A stretch of 64,000 nucleotides of DNA from DSSB01 sp046346845 (GCA_046346845.1 JAXMHH010000006.1:62001-126000), one strand, 5' to 3'; numbered from the stretch's first letter, positions 43,943 through 53,131 are shown. Translations and numbers: made by a program. Notes: generated by a model not told the origin, from the sequence alone.

Positions 43943-44142
43943 TTTATATGGCTTTTCTTCCAGGGTAATTCTCCTTTTTTGCTTAGGAATACCACGACCT
44001 TCGTTGCAAGGATATGGGATAATCGGGCATGGGCCATTTGCCTTGCGTTTTCAAGGTGGGCGCCTGGGGATACCCATCAGGGGATCCATCGTGCTGGAGA
44101 CCAGGTGCAGCAGAAGATGAAAGACAGTAATAGTTACAGTTA

Positions 44143-45018
44143 TTATTTCCCGGAGGGCAAATTCAACGATGGCCTGGGTTGGGGAGGAGGATTCGGGATA
44201 GACGTCCTTCTGAGGGAACCTGCAACCACTACTCGCTCGCAAGATTGTCCGTTCGGTGAACTTGCAACGAGTTTATATGTCGTTTCATAAAGGGCCCTAG
44301 CATAGACCGAGCCTTGCCGGATAGATCGGGAATATTCATCGGTTCCAATTTCGGCAGAGTAATCAAAGACGCTGTCCTGCCCTTTATAAACCATGACGTG
44401 ATTGGCATTCCTCACAGTCCAGTTCACCATTTTTAGGACAGGATCATATTGAAATGAACACTGCGGCGGAACGCCATCAGCAGGGATAATCTGCACATTG
44501 CGAATCCATGCAAACTCGCTATTCCGATCTTCCATGGGAAGGGCGAAGTTTCTACCCTCCTCGCAAAAGGTATACTCAGGAAAGGTTGAAATTACCTTTA
44601 AATTAAAAAAATCCATCCGCGCCCCCCTTGAAATGCGTATGGGGCAACTCCCTTGCACCGAACTCATGTCAATAATGACATCGCCTGCCGGGGCAGCCTC
44701 GCAAGCTGCACCATCCGAGACTGGGCCACCTGGAGAAACACAAGTCCGGATCGCGGTTCCAAAGGTTTGGCCTGCCGGAGGCGGCAAGGTTATTTGGATG
44801 GGTTCTTGAAGGGAGAACTCGGTGCCAGGGAGGATTCGGATCACTTTCCGGCAACCTCGGGAGGATTCCGTTGGATTTAGATAGGAATTTATGGCCGCCC
44901 TCATGGCCGGTCCATTGGAAACGTCACAATAATATTCACCAAATTCCGCCCACACCCGGCTAGAGGCTAGCCAGCTGAATGACAGGGAGATTAACAAAAC
45001 CAGGTTACGGTGGATCAT
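44143..45018 (-). CDS. secreted protein, beta-helix-like, unknown function
   Basis: A signal peptide (LVLLISLSFSWLASSRVWA) is followed by 265 residues with nine or so cysteines. Features such as VIRILPGTEFSLQEPIQITLPP, GDVIIDMSSVQGSCPIRISRGARMDFFNLKV and FAWIRNVQII suggest a short parallel beta-helix of the pectate-lyase-like kind. The end is Pro-rich. ACGGAGC precedes the ATG. G+C is lower than in the first half of the window. No family assigned. Confidence 0.68.
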   Translation of the reverse strand: MIHRNLVLLISLSFSWLASSRVWAEFGEYYCDVSNGPAMRAAINSYLNPTESSRGCRKVIRILPGTEFSLQEPIQITLPPPAGQTFGTAIRTCVSPGGPVSDGAACEAAPAGDVIIDMSSVQGSCPIRISRGARMDFFNLKVISTFPEYTFCEEGRNFALPMEDRNSEFAWIRNVQIIPADGVPPQCSFQYDPVLKMVNWTVRNANHVMVYKGQDSVFDYSAEIGTDEYSRSIRQGSVYARALYETTYKLVASSPNGQSCERVVVAGSLRRTSIPNPPPQPRPSLNLPSGK

Positions 45019-45359
45019 AATTGCTCCGTGGAATCTCGCTGATTATCACGCTCTCCTTCTTTCATTATTATCAATTGATCGATTCACGAAAAGAAATTTC
45101 GGTATCGACTTATCGCCAAAGCATGTACATATTTTTTGAAACTATAAGACAGAAAGAATTTCACACCTTTGTCATATTTATTTTGATTCGAGAGAGGAAA
45201 TTACCAGGCCCGAGATAGCGGAAATTTGGAAGAACTGGAAAAGCATAAAGCCGCTCCTAAAGTTTTTACCTCAGGCACAACAAAGATTAATGCGATGCAG
45301 GTATTGCAATTTTCTCTGCACAGGCAGATTCTGATGAATGTTGGGGAGGAAGACTCGCC
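45019..45359. other. AT-rich intergenic region
   Basis: This divergent region between two secreted-protein genes is AT-rich, especially 45020-45180. A 65-codon open frame exists on the plus strand (45021-45218) but has no ribosome-binding site or family features. The region presumably holds the two promoters. No repeat copy is found. Confidence 0.4.
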
Positions 45360-46211
45360 ATGCAGACCATTCCTAAGATCGTCCTAACCGGCTTATGCAC
45401 ATTAGCCTTCAGCTTCACTGCCTGCACCCAAGGCGGTGAAGAAAGCGGTTCCGCCAACCAGACCTCGCCCGCAACCACCTCGGCAACTGCCGGAACGTCC
45501 AGCAACGCCCTTTCGGATTTGAGCGACCCCCGCAAGAAGGACATCGCGATGCAACTTGTTTCCAGCGCGGAAAACTCCTCGCTGAATTGGAAGGCGCAGT
45601 ACGCCTACATCGAAGACATCAAAGATGGGCGGGGTTATACGGGAGGCATTATTGGATTTTGTTCCGGCACCGGGGATATGTTGGAAGTGATTCAATACTA
45701 CACGCAACTGGAACCTAACAACGGGCTTGCCAAATATATTCCGGCGTTGGGCAGGTTGAATGGGAGCAGTTCCCACGCCGGACTCGACCCGGGCTTCGTT
45801 GACGACTGGAAGGCGGCGGCCAAGGATCCCCTCTTCCAGCAAGCCCAAGACTACGAACGAGACAAGGTGTATTTCGATCCTTCGGTGCAGCAAGCCAAGG
45901 CCGACGGGCTGCGCGCGCTTGGCCAGTTCATCTACTACGACGCTATCGTGATGCACGGCAGTTCCGGATTTGAAGCAATCCGCGCTAAGGCGATGGCGCA
46001 GGCCAGGCCACCCGCGCAAGGCGGGGATGAAACCCAATACTTAAAAGCCTTCCTCCAGGCGCGCAAGGCCGCCATGCTCACCGAAGCCGCGCATGACAAC
46101 ACCGACCGAGTCGACACCATGCAACTCGTCTTCCTGAATGCGGGAAATTTCGACCTCAATCCTCCCCTCGATTGGAAAACTTATGGGGACAGCTACCATA
46201 TCGGTCCTTAG
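45360..46211 (+). CDS. csn: GH46 family chitosanase, lipoprotein-type
   Basis: After a signal peptide with lipobox FTAC and a Ser/Thr-rich spacer, the protein closely follows GH46 chitosanases: VSSAENSSLNWKAQYAYIED, then DGRGYTGGIIGFCSGTGDM, KADGLRALGQFIYYDAIVMHG and AHDNTDRVDTMQLVFLNAGN. The catalytic pair is E71 and D89, spaced 18 apart as E22/D40 in the Streptomyces N174 enzyme. It hydrolyses beta-1,4 bonds in partly deacetylated chitin. The start has GGGGAGGA upstream. Such enzymes are best known from Gram-positive bacteria, so transfer is plausible. Confidence 0.93.
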   Translation: MQTIPKIVLTGLCTLAFSFTACTQGGEESGSANQTSPATTSATAGTSSNALSDLSDPRKKDIAMQLVSSAENSSLNWKAQYAYIEDIKDGRGYTGGIIGFCSGTGDMLEVIQYYTQLEPNNGLAKYIPALGRLNGSSSHAGLDPGFVDDWKAAAKDPLFQQAQDYERDKVYFDPSVQQAKADGLRALGQFIYYDAIVMHGSSGFEAIRAKAMAQARPPAQGGDETQYLKAFLQARKAAMLTEAAHDNTDRVDTMQLVFLNAGNFDLNPPLDWKTYGDSYHIGP

Positions 46212-46345
46212 CCTTCTGATAAAATCGAGGTTTTTGTTTCAACAGGAATTTCGCACCCCTGGTTTCAACTTCTATTTCTGGGATTTCTAGCAAGGGAGAT
46301 ACCCAGGCAAGATTGGCGGGGCCGTCGAATATAACCAACCGAATA

Positions 46346-46409
46346 AAGATGGAGGTACGATTTTCGATCCTTGCAAAGCGCCAGCGACCGAATTTCATAC
46401 CTCCGTCTT
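46346..46409. repeat. REPIN-like inverted repeat between convergent genes
   Basis: Left arm AAGATGGAGGTACGATTTTC starts at 46346; right arm ends CATACCTCCGTCTT at 46409. The copy lies between the chitosanase stop (46211) and the stop of the minus-strand gene at 46420, so it could terminate transcription from both sides. Confidence 0.88.
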
Positions 46410-46419
46410 CAATTCTTTC

Positions 46420-46896
46420 TCAACTGCCGCGACAGGCCTCAGCGGGCGCCGCCTCCGCCTGGCTTCCCCACAGGACCGAAGCGGGATAATAGGTCTCGCC
46501 CAGCTTCACGATGACTTTCCCGCTATCCGGATACACGCAACCGACGATGGCCCCCTGGTGCCAGGCGTCTTCGGGAACCCCCCTCCCCGTTTCCCTGGTG
46601 AAAGAGCGAGTCTCATCGACGGCAAAGGATAGAAAAGCGTGGCCCTTGGCGTCGGTATACCGCGTCTCGTCGAGGATTCGAACCCTTCGGGCGCTGGGCG
46701 GCTTGGGGGCCCGCGAAAAGATCGGGCGCTTGGCCTCTTTCTGTTGGAGGGGCGCCACCAGCTTGGCTTCGACGATCGCCTGGGCCGATGCCGGGTTGCC
46801 GGCGGCGGGATTTTCCCGCGCCTGGAGCGGACGATGGGCGTTAAACAGCGTTGGGGCCACGGCCAGCAGCGCCAGCAGGATCAAGAAGGGGTTCAT
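46420..46896 (-). CDS. periplasmic protein, unknown function
   Basis: A hydrophobic N-terminus (FLILLALLAVAPTLFNA) acts as signal or anchor. An Ala/Pro/Lys-rich spacer follows, and then a beta domain (RVRILDETRYTDAKGHAFLSF, QGAIVGCVYPDSGKVIVKLGETYYPASVL). It overlaps the upstream membrane protein gene by 56 nt, suggesting an operon. AAGGACC precedes the ATG. No family recognised. Confidence 0.68.
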   Translation of the reverse strand: MNPFLILLALLAVAPTLFNAHRPLQARENPAAGNPASAQAIVEAKLVAPLQQKEAKRPIFSRAPKPPSARRVRILDETRYTDAKGHAFLSFAVDETRSFTRETGRGVPEDAWHQGAIVGCVYPDSGKVIVKLGETYYPASVLWGSQAEAAPAEACRGS

Positions 46897-47530
46897 AATA
46901 GGTCCTTGGGAGGGGTTGAGGTTTGGCGGGCGAGCCGAGGTATTGGACGAGAGCGAAGGTGCCCACGACCGGAATCCACAGGCTCAAGAGGTAGGCCAAA
47001 TCGGGGTTGAGGTTGGAAGATTCGAGGGTAAAGAGCATGGCGCGCGAGGTCACCGCGACGCTGAGCTGGCCGAGGACGTGGAAAGCGTACAGGCGATGCC
47101 GGGCGAATCGCCTGGCGCGAGCCCAACGGATGGCCTGAGACATGGCCCAGACCACGATACCGCCGGTCAGCAGAAAGCCAAGCGTTCCCCCAATCCCCCC
47201 TCGGGCAAAAAAGGCGAGGTAGAAGCCGGAGGGCGCCAAAGCGCCCAGCACGTCGAGACCGACAATGCGCCCGCACCAGCGATGAAATCGAGGCCAACGT
47301 TTCAGCACCGTCCCCGAGATCAGGATCAAGCAGCCGGGCAAGGCCAAGGCCGCGGCGAGGACATGCGCGCGCAGGACCCATAAGTACATGGATTCATTTG
47401 ACAAAGGTAGTTTCTCGACCAGGAAGGGAGGCCGTTGGTTTGGCTCGAAATAGACCGTGCTGGCATAGGTGATAGCCAGGGAACCCAGCGCGAGGACCAG
47501 TACAATTAGGGTTTGGGCCGCTCGTTTCAC
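46841..47530 (-). CDS. DUF2306-like membrane protein
   Basis: About 229 residues with six or seven hydrophobic helices. LWVLRAHVLAAALALPGCLILISG followed by RFHRWCGRIVGLDVL and ARHRLYAFHVLG is the His/Arg pattern of the DUF2306 family, multi-helix proteins possibly related to cytochrome b561-like folds. GTG 47530 is the start in the frame; no strong ribosome-binding site is seen. The gene overlaps the next one downstream by 56 nt. Confidence 0.75.
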   Translation of the reverse strand: MKRAAQTLIVLVLALGSLAITYASTVYFEPNQRPPFLVEKLPLSNESMYLWVLRAHVLAAALALPGCLILISGTVLKRWPRFHRWCGRIVGLDVLGALAPSGFYLAFFARGGIGGTLGFLLTGGIVVWAMSQAIRWARARRFARHRLYAFHVLGQLSVAVTSRAMLFTLESSNLNPDLAYLLSLWIPVVGTFALVQYLGSPAKPQPLPRTYYEPLLDPAGAAGRGPNAV

Positions 47531-47625
47531 TAAAGGCCCGGTACGCAGGCTCTAAATAAATGTGTTTAGAAAAGTAAGAAGGAGCTATGATTTTGATCTG
47601 CTAGGGCTAACGAAAGGGAGGGAAT

Positions 47626-48078
47626 ATGAGCAAATTCTTGTATATTCTCGGCCTGGTCGGCAGCGGAATCTTGGCGCTTGTATTCACGATTCTCGCCATG
47701 GACCCCAAGACCACTGAAATGGCGGCCGCAGTTCCGATTCCGATCCTGATCGCCCTGATTACCCATCTCGCGTTTGTCTATAAATTCTGGAACAGCATCC
47801 AAGACGGGCATCCGCGAATGACTCCCGGGAAGGCAATCGGGTTTTTATTCATCCCGTTTTTCAACATTTATTGGCTGTTCCAAGTCTATCCCGGATTCGC
47901 CACCGATTATAACCGTTACATCCAAGAAAAAGGCATTCAGGTACGCCCCTTGAGCCAGGGTTTATTGACGACGATGGCGATCTTCATCCTCATCTCGATC
48001 CCCGTGGTCAATTGGATCGTCCAAGCCATGGCGATTTCGAAAATTTGCGACGCGGTGAACGCGATCAAGGGAAAATAA
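47626..48078 (+). CDS. four-helix membrane protein (DUF4328/DUF4234-like)
   Basis: Three or four hydrophobic helices in 150 residues. The central MTPGKAIGFLFIPFFNIYWLF and FATDYNRYIQ motifs match a group of small membrane proteins annotated around DUF4328/DUF4234. GAAAGGGAGG precedes the ATG. It is followed 55 nt later by the DUF6683-type gene, on the same strand. Confidence 0.75.
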   Translation: MSKFLYILGLVGSGILALVFTILAMDPKTTEMAAAVPIPILIALITHLAFVYKFWNSIQDGHPRMTPGKAIGFLFIPFFNIYWLFQVYPGFATDYNRYIQEKGIQVRPLSQGLLTTMAIFILISIPVVNWIVQAMAISKICDAVNAIKGK

Positions 48079-48133
48079 ATCCCTCCGACGTCCACCTTCC
48101 CAATACATCCACCTCTCACAGGAGGACCAAGCA

Positions 48134-48973
48134 ATGAATAAATTCTCGTGCTTCCGCAATGGAGCCGTATTTTTTTTGCTGGCTTCGGTTTTCGGCTCTG
48201 CGCCCGTGTCGGCGCAGAATACGTGGATGAATCCGTTTACCGGAAACAGTTTCAACAATCCCATGTCGAGCACCCTCGACTCCTCCATTATGTTCAGCAT
48301 GCAGCGGAGGCTCACTCAGAGTCAGCTGCTCGGGACGCTGCCTTCGCAGCGGGGCCGCGCCCCCTCTACGAACCTTTTTGAGCAATATCAGCACGGCATG
48401 CCGGATCGACCGATGAACGCCCAGCCTTCCTGGTCCAGCTACCCTCAGTATTCCAACTTGCCTCCCCCCGCCGGGGCGCCTCCGCCGCCCCCGCTTCCCA
48501 CTTCCGGCACCGCGCCGACGCCGGCCTCGCCTCCCCAGCATTTTCCGATCAGCGCCACCGACTTTAAATCGGGATCGCGGGTGATGCCCTCGACGTACGC
48601 CGCTCAGGGGCCGAAGGAAAATCAGGCTCAACTCCTGCAGACCTTCAACGGCATGATGGACGCTTTCGAAAAGGAAGGCCGAAGAAATAACGTGGCCTAC
48701 GCGATCGGGTTTCTCATCGGCGCGTCAGCGCAGGTGCATACCGGAAAAGAGGTTTCCGACACGGTACTCGAGAAATTCGTCTACGACGTCAACGATATCC
48801 TGGCGGGGTCGCCCAGCTTCCAGACCATGCCGGCCGCTAAAAAGCAGGAGCTCTACGAGAGCAGCGTGCTGATCGGCGCGATGATCGGCGGACTTGCCTC
48901 CAACCCGGAGACCAAGGCGGACGGCAAGGCGCTGGCAAGGCAGGTGCTTCAATCCGTCGGGGCTATCAATTAA
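48134..48973 (+). CDS. secreted DUF6683-like protein with Pro-rich spacer
   Basis: A signal peptide (GAVFFLLASVFGSAPVSAQ) precedes a low-complexity Asn/Ser/Pro-rich region (PPPAGAPPPPPLPTSG) and a C-terminal helical domain (LLQTFNGMMDAFEKEGRRNNVAYAIGFLIG, YDVNDILAGSPSFQTMPAAKKQELYESSVLIGAMIGGL). The same helical domain occurs in the protein at 54673-55416, so the two are paralogues. Domain label DUF6683 is from pattern memory. CAGGAGGACC precedes the ATG. Confidence 0.72.
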   Translation: MNKFSCFRNGAVFFLLASVFGSAPVSAQNTWMNPFTGNSFNNPMSSTLDSSIMFSMQRRLTQSQLLGTLPSQRGRAPSTNLFEQYQHGMPDRPMNAQPSWSSYPQYSNLPPPAGAPPPPPLPTSGTAPTPASPPQHFPISATDFKSGSRVMPSTYAAQGPKENQAQLLQTFNGMMDAFEKEGRRNNVAYAIGFLIGASAQVHTGKEVSDTVLEKFVYDVNDILAGSPSFQTMPAAKKQELYESSVLIGAMIGGLASNPETKADGKALARQVLQSVGAIN

Positions 48974-49140
48974 AGGATCGCTGACGGGCGAAAGCCACAC
49001 CCGCAATGCAGCCCTCCTCCAACGCTATTTTGGGCAGGGAATTTTGCTCAGTATTATTTCACTGTTTTACTAAATTCTTATTGCTTCTCTGTGGGGCTTG
49101 ATCTTCATCTGAAAGAATGAATTTAGGAAAGGGCCTCGGT

Positions 49141-50112
49141 ATGAATAAACCTCGCCTGGCACTCTTTTTTCTGACCGCCCTACTTTCCTTACAATCTTTT
49201 GCCGTGGACGCATTGGCACAAAAGGAAACCTGCAAGCAGTGTAAATTCGCCGGCTGCGTCAAGTCCGCGATCAAGCAGAAGGAGGCGATGCGGGATGGCT
49301 ATTCCGAGCTTGCCACGAAATGGGAGAAATTTTGGGTGAACACCGACAAAGAGAGGCGCGCCCCTCTTGATCAAATCAACCTGCAAAAGCTCTACCCGAT
49401 GTTCCGAATCACCACCATGACCTTGTTGAACTCGGAATTCACCGCTCTGCGCAAGGACGAAGAGGACTTGGCGGTCCGCATCGGACCTCCCGCCGGCTGC
49501 GGATACAGCCCTACCGAAAGCCTGGAGATAGAGACCGATTCGGTCCAATGCAGCATCGACATGCTCAAGGCGCGCAAGGCCGAGGAGGCGGCCCCCTGCA
49601 AGGAGCTCTATGACATCGCCTTCCGCCACGAGGCCCTTCATATGCAAAAATGCCAACAGCGAAAGGGCAACAAGGCCTTACCTACGGTGATGCTCACTCC
49701 GGCCGGCAAAGCCCGCGAAGAAGCCGCCGCCTACGGCCAGGAGATCGCGGAACTCAAAAAATTATTGAAATGCAAGAGTTACCGGGCGAGCGGACAGGTC
49801 GGAGACATGACGCTTTCCGGCGTGATTTGCGACCTCGAAAAGCCCTTCACCGTCAATGGCTCTATCATTAATTACAAGTTCCTGTTCACCCCGTCGTCCC
49901 CCACCGCCGGCACCTTCAAAGTTTCCGCTGCCGGACTGTCGGTGAGGGTGGCGGGCGGCGGCTCCTACCAAATCGAAGGCGCCGACACGGAAAAACCGAG
50001 GATCCTGACAAGTGGAAGCGCAGTAGGCCATTCTCCCGTAGGCTCGCGGGAAGGCGGAGGAAAGTTTTACATTGATTTGGAGCCGCTTGAGACGAGCGAA
50101 TGCGGTCAATAA
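49141..50112 (+). CDS. secreted protein with HExxH motif, unknown function
   Basis: A signal peptide (ALFFLTALLSLQSFAVDALA) precedes about 300 residues. Cysteines are numerous (CKQCKFAGCVKS, AGCGYSP, VQCSID, APCKEL, MQKCQQR). HEALH at 163-167, in FRHEALHMQKC, is a zincin-type HExxH motif. The C-terminal third is a beta domain (DMTLSGVICDLEKPFTVNG). ATG 49141 has GGAAAGG 8 nt upstream. A peptidase role is possible but unproven. Confidence 0.72.
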   Translation: MNKPRLALFFLTALLSLQSFAVDALAQKETCKQCKFAGCVKSAIKQKEAMRDGYSELATKWEKFWVNTDKERRAPLDQINLQKLYPMFRITTMTLLNSEFTALRKDEEDLAVRIGPPAGCGYSPTESLEIETDSVQCSIDMLKARKAEEAAPCKELYDIAFRHEALHMQKCQQRKGNKALPTVMLTPAGKAREEAAAYGQEIAELKKLLKCKSYRASGQVGDMTLSGVICDLEKPFTVNGSIINYKFLFTPSSPTAGTFKVSAAGLSVRVAGGGSYQIEGADTEKPRILTSGSAVGHSPVGSREGGGKFYIDLEPLETSECGQ

Positions 50113-50120
50113 AGACACTT

Positions 50121-50654
50121 TCATCCGCAGGCATCTACATTTGAAAAATATTCCTGGTCATGGGGCCAATTGACCCAGCCGGTCTGGCCTTTCGAATTCT
50201 TAATATGGACCCACCATTCCGTCTTCGGTTCCTGCACCGGATCCGCATATTCCTCCATGCAGGCGGTGACTGGCTTCCCGTGATTCCAGGCCAAATAGCA
50301 GCCCTCGCCCACGCCGGAAAGCAGATAGAATTTTTCTCCGGGTTTGAACATCCGGTCGGGATTTTGGGGGTTCAGCGGGGCCCCCTTGGCCACGCCTAAT
50401 TCTGTCGTAATCACGACGCCGGTCACACCCTTGACCTTGTCACCCTTTTTCAGAGTGAAGGCAACCGGGGCCCCGGGTTTTCTTTGGGTCAACACCTGGA
50501 TGTCCTTTTCCGCTACCCAAGAGCGGTAGGTACAGCACTCAAAGGGGCAGAGGCCCTTGGACTCATAGGGCAAGGGAGGTTTGTCCTGGGCGGATGCGGA
50601 GTTCAAGGCGAGGAGAAACATGGGGAGGGTCAGGATTTGTTTTACGAGGGACAT
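50121..50654 (-). CDS. secreted SH3-like protein
   Basis: A signal peptide (LTLPMFLLALNSASAQ) is followed by a 155-residue domain starting GLCPFECCTYRSWVAEKDI, with VLTQRKPGAPVAFTLKKGDKVKGVTGVV, a bacterial SH3-like beta-barrel core, and a C-terminal WVHIKNSKGQTGWVNWPHDQ. The last motif (W....G..GWV) is typical of SH3b folds. Periplasmic; ligand probably peptidoglycan or peptide. Convergent with the HEALH protein gene. Confidence 0.75.
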   Translation of the reverse strand: MSLVKQILTLPMFLLALNSASAQDKPPLPYESKGLCPFECCTYRSWVAEKDIQVLTQRKPGAPVAFTLKKGDKVKGVTGVVITTELGVAKGAPLNPQNPDRMFKPGEKFYLLSGVGEGCYLAWNHGKPVTACMEEYADPVQEPKTEWWVHIKNSKGQTGWVNWPHDQEYFSNVDACG

Positions 50655-50737
50655 GAGCTAAAGCTTAAGGCTTTCTGCCTCCGGATACCAATAGCAGATT
50701 TGCCATTGGAATTATGGGGCGTAAGACTAAGGGGCGT

Positions 50738-50801
50738 AAGACGGAGGTTCGATTTTCGAACCTTCATCAGAGACAAGGGTTCGATTTTCATACCTCCGTC
50801 T
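50738..50801. repeat. REPIN-like inverted repeat
   Basis: Left arm AAGACGGAGG then GTTCGATTTTCGAAC (a perfect hairpin: GTTCGA-TTT-TCGAAC) at 50738; right arm ends CATACCTCCGTCT at 50801. The left flank GGGGCGTAAGAC is duplicated (50717-50741) and the right flank TGTATTTTCATC is repeated three times to about 50835. Confidence 0.88.
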
Positions 50802-50841
50802 GTATTTTCATCGTCTGTATTTTCATCTGTATTTTCGCTCC

Positions 50842-51312
50842 TCAGCCAGGCTTGAGGACCGCCAAATAAATCACGGCCAGAGACAGACCCGCAAACAGCG
50901 GGATGGTCAGGAAATAAAAGGCATTCCGCCGCTTGATCCAGCGTTTCCATTCGGGGTTATCGGGTCCCCGGCGCTCGCGCACAATCCTCCGGTACGCCAC
51001 ATTCCCGATCCAAAAATCGAAGACTTCGATCAGTAAAATACCCCCAACCAGGTAAAGTTTTTTCGTCAGCCAAGGCTGTCGAATCGCGTCGAAGCCAAGG
51101 ACATAGACCATGGCAATGCCGCTGCCCACCAGGACGAGAAAGGCAAGGTGCTCTCCCAGCACCACCTCCTCGTAGAATTTTTCCAGCAGGGCATTATCCT
51201 TGCCGGTCTCCGCCCGCTTCATCCGGATCAAGAGCCAATAAGCGCCGAAGGCCGGCCCCAACCAGGCGACCAGGGCAATGACGTGCAAGGTCTTCAGGTA
51301 AAAATAAATCAA
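50842..51312 (-). CDS. DUF2269 family membrane protein
   Basis: A 156-residue protein with four hydrophobic helices. The opening YFYLKTLHVIALVAWLGPAFGAYWL has the conserved His and Trp of the DUF2269 family, also related to CopD-like membrane proteins. It starts at a TTG that overlaps the stop of the preceding gene (TTGA), so it is translationally coupled to the dehydrogenase gene. Confidence 0.85.
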   Translation of the reverse strand: MIYFYLKTLHVIALVAWLGPAFGAYWLLIRMKRAETGKDNALLEKFYEEVVLGEHLAFLVLVGSGIAMVYVLGFDAIRQPWLTKKLYLVGGILLIEVFDFWIGNVAYRRIVRERRGPDNPEWKRWIKRRNAFYFLTIPLFAGLSLAVIYLAVLKPG

Positions 51313-52415
51313 GAGAGCTCCTCGACTTCGACCTCAAAGCCCTTGGCGGCCAATCGGTCCAAAAAAGACGCGGGCGGAAGCCAGCCTAACAAGTCCGATA
51401 CCGCCGACGGATTGCACTCCCCGGCGACCAGAGCCTCGGCAGCGACCACACAGGGCATGGCGGCCATGCGCTGGCTCCTTTCCTGCCCCCACAGTGAGGC
51501 CCGAAAACGAATCGACCGCGATCCCTTGCTTCCCGTCAGGACCACGCTTACCGCGCCGCGTTCCGAACCAAAATAATGCATGAGCGCGAAACAGGGAAAA
51601 AGGAGTTTCGTCGTCGCCTGGACCAGGCGCTGGGCGCCTCGGCGTACTAGAAATTTAAAAATCGAAAAGCTCAGGCGCGCCAGGGCCCATTCGAATCCGA
51701 CTTTGACGCTGAGTTCGGCACATGGGAAGTAATCGGGAAACACCATGGGGTCGGGAGAATTGAACGAATAAGAAGGCACGGGGCCGATCGGCGCCGGATA
51801 GGGGAATTTTTCTCCTTCGCTCCATGCGGGGACCTCGGCCCTCACGCCCCTTCGAATCACCGTCACCGGGCGCCCCAGGTTTCCGATCGCCGACATCACC
51901 GCGCCGGGTCCCTTTTGGTTTTTATTGCCGATGAATAGACCGATGGAAATTTTCTCGATACGGTCGAAGCGGTCGGCGATGCTGGCGGCCAGGGGAAGGG
52001 AAATCCCGGGCAGGCTGGAGAGCCCAGTCAGACAGAGCTTGCCGGCCGCTTGAAAGACCGGCTTCAAGTCGGCAAGCTTCGCCGCGTAGGCCGGATCATC
52101 CCCGATGTCCAGGTAATGCAGGCCCCGTTCCGCGGCGACTTCCGCAACGGTGGCCGGCAATTCCTGGAAGGGCCCGGCGGCCAGAATGACGAGCTCCTTG
52201 CCAGCCAAGGCCGCTTCCACGGAGTTCCGGTTCCCGATATCCACCGGGGCAAAATCCAGTCGGGAAGAGGCCTGGGGGAAATGCCTGTCGAAGGCGGCCC
52301 GGTTCCTGGCCGCCGCTGTAACTTGGAAGGGAGCTCCGGAGTCCAGCAGGCCCTCGACAATATAGCGCCCGAAAACGCCGGTGCCGCCAATCACGATGAC
52401 GGGGTAGGGTTTCAT
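51309..52415 (-). CDS. saccharopine dehydrogenase-like NAD(P)-binding protein
   Basis: The 368-residue protein starts with a Rossmann motif (VIVIGGTGVFGRYI, GGTGVFG) and the continuing ARNRAAFDRHFP, AGPFQ and HYLDIGD motifs of the saccharopine-dehydrogenase NADP-binding domain family. The C-terminal half lacks lysine-pathway motifs, and these homologues usually act in lipid or unknown reductions. It overlaps both neighbours in the three-gene minus-strand operon at 50842-53131. Confidence 0.85.
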   Translation of the reverse strand: MKPYPVIVIGGTGVFGRYIVEGLLDSGAPFQVTAAARNRAAFDRHFPQASSRLDFAPVDIGNRNSVEAALAGKELVILAAGPFQELPATVAEVAAERGLHYLDIGDDPAYAAKLADLKPVFQAAGKLCLTGLSSLPGISLPLAASIADRFDRIEKISIGLFIGNKNQKGPGAVMSAIGNLGRPVTVIRRGVRAEVPAWSEGEKFPYPAPIGPVPSYSFNSPDPMVFPDYFPCAELSVKVGFEWALARLSFSIFKFLVRRGAQRLVQATTKLLFPCFALMHYFGSERGAVSVVLTGSKGSRSIRFRASLWGQERSQRMAAMPCVVAAEALVAGECNPSAVSDLLGWLPPASFLDRLAAKGFEVEVEELS

Positions 52416-53131
52416 CAGGATTCCACGCGAAAGAAAATCCCCAGACCACCCGTCCAGGCCACAAAGGTACTCATAGTAAGGGCGGTGGCGACCTTGAGGA
52501 GGACATGGTGGTCAAGCAGGGTTGCGGCACTCAAGGCAAAGCCCGCCGTCCAAATCAACAAAGCCGGGAAGGACCATTTTTTAGGGAAACCGCCGACCTG
52601 TATCGACAGCAAGGTGAGCGTCATTCCGCCGATGCAGTAAAGGCCATTGCCCAAGAAGCCCGTGAGCATATTGAGGTTTTGCTGCCACATTCGGATATGA
52701 TCCAGGGCCGTCGGCAGGGCCTCTCCCGTCTTCGCCTGCCCCAAGGCCGCGAGCCTTGGGATCAGGCCGATATACAAGGTTTCGGCGAGGGTGTCGGGGA
52801 TCATGCCTAGGCACCCGACCAAGACGGCGAAGACAATCTTGCCCCGCCGCCGATGCGGTTCCAGGCTTTCTAAAAGGCATCCCCAATGCACCAGGAAATA
52901 AATCAGGCTGACCGCGGCAAATATCCAGGTGAGCCAGGCGAAGGTCCAGAGCCTTGGGTGACTGCTAATGTACTGCAATCGTAGTTCGAGGGGGACAGCG
53001 GCGTCGATCCCGGGCGCCAATAGGAATAACATGAGAGCTGATGCGAGAAAATTGACGACCGCGGCGGCGAGCGCAGCCCGCTTAAAGGACCGAGTTTGGA
53101 GGGGGATGGTATGGTCGCCTGAATTTTTCAA
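52415..53131 (-). CDS. membrane protein, DUF4386-like
   Basis: About 238 residues with six hydrophobic helices (ALAAAVVNFLASALMLFLLA, LWTFAWLTWIFAAVSLIYFL and others). The arrangement resembles DUF4386 membrane proteins. The start is a TTG and the stop overlaps the next ATG (TGATGA-type). First gene of the operon with the dehydrogenase and the DUF2269 protein. Confidence 0.7.
   Translation of the reverse strand: MKNSGDHTIPLQTRSFKRAALAAAVVNFLASALMLFLLAPGIDAAVPLELRLQYISSHPRLWTFAWLTWIFAAVSLIYFLVHWGCLLESLEPHRRRGKIVFAVLVGCLGMIPDTLAETLYIGLIPRLAALGQAKTGEALPTALDHIRMWQQNLNMLTGFLGNGLYCIGGMTLTLLSIQVGGFPKKWSFPALLIWTAGFALSAATLLDHHVLLKVATALTMSTFVAWTGGLGIFFRVES

Noticed and set aside
45021..45218. 65-codon open frame on the plus strand
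   Set aside because: AT-rich intergenic DNA, no ribosome-binding site, no family features; could be a real peptide but not supported.
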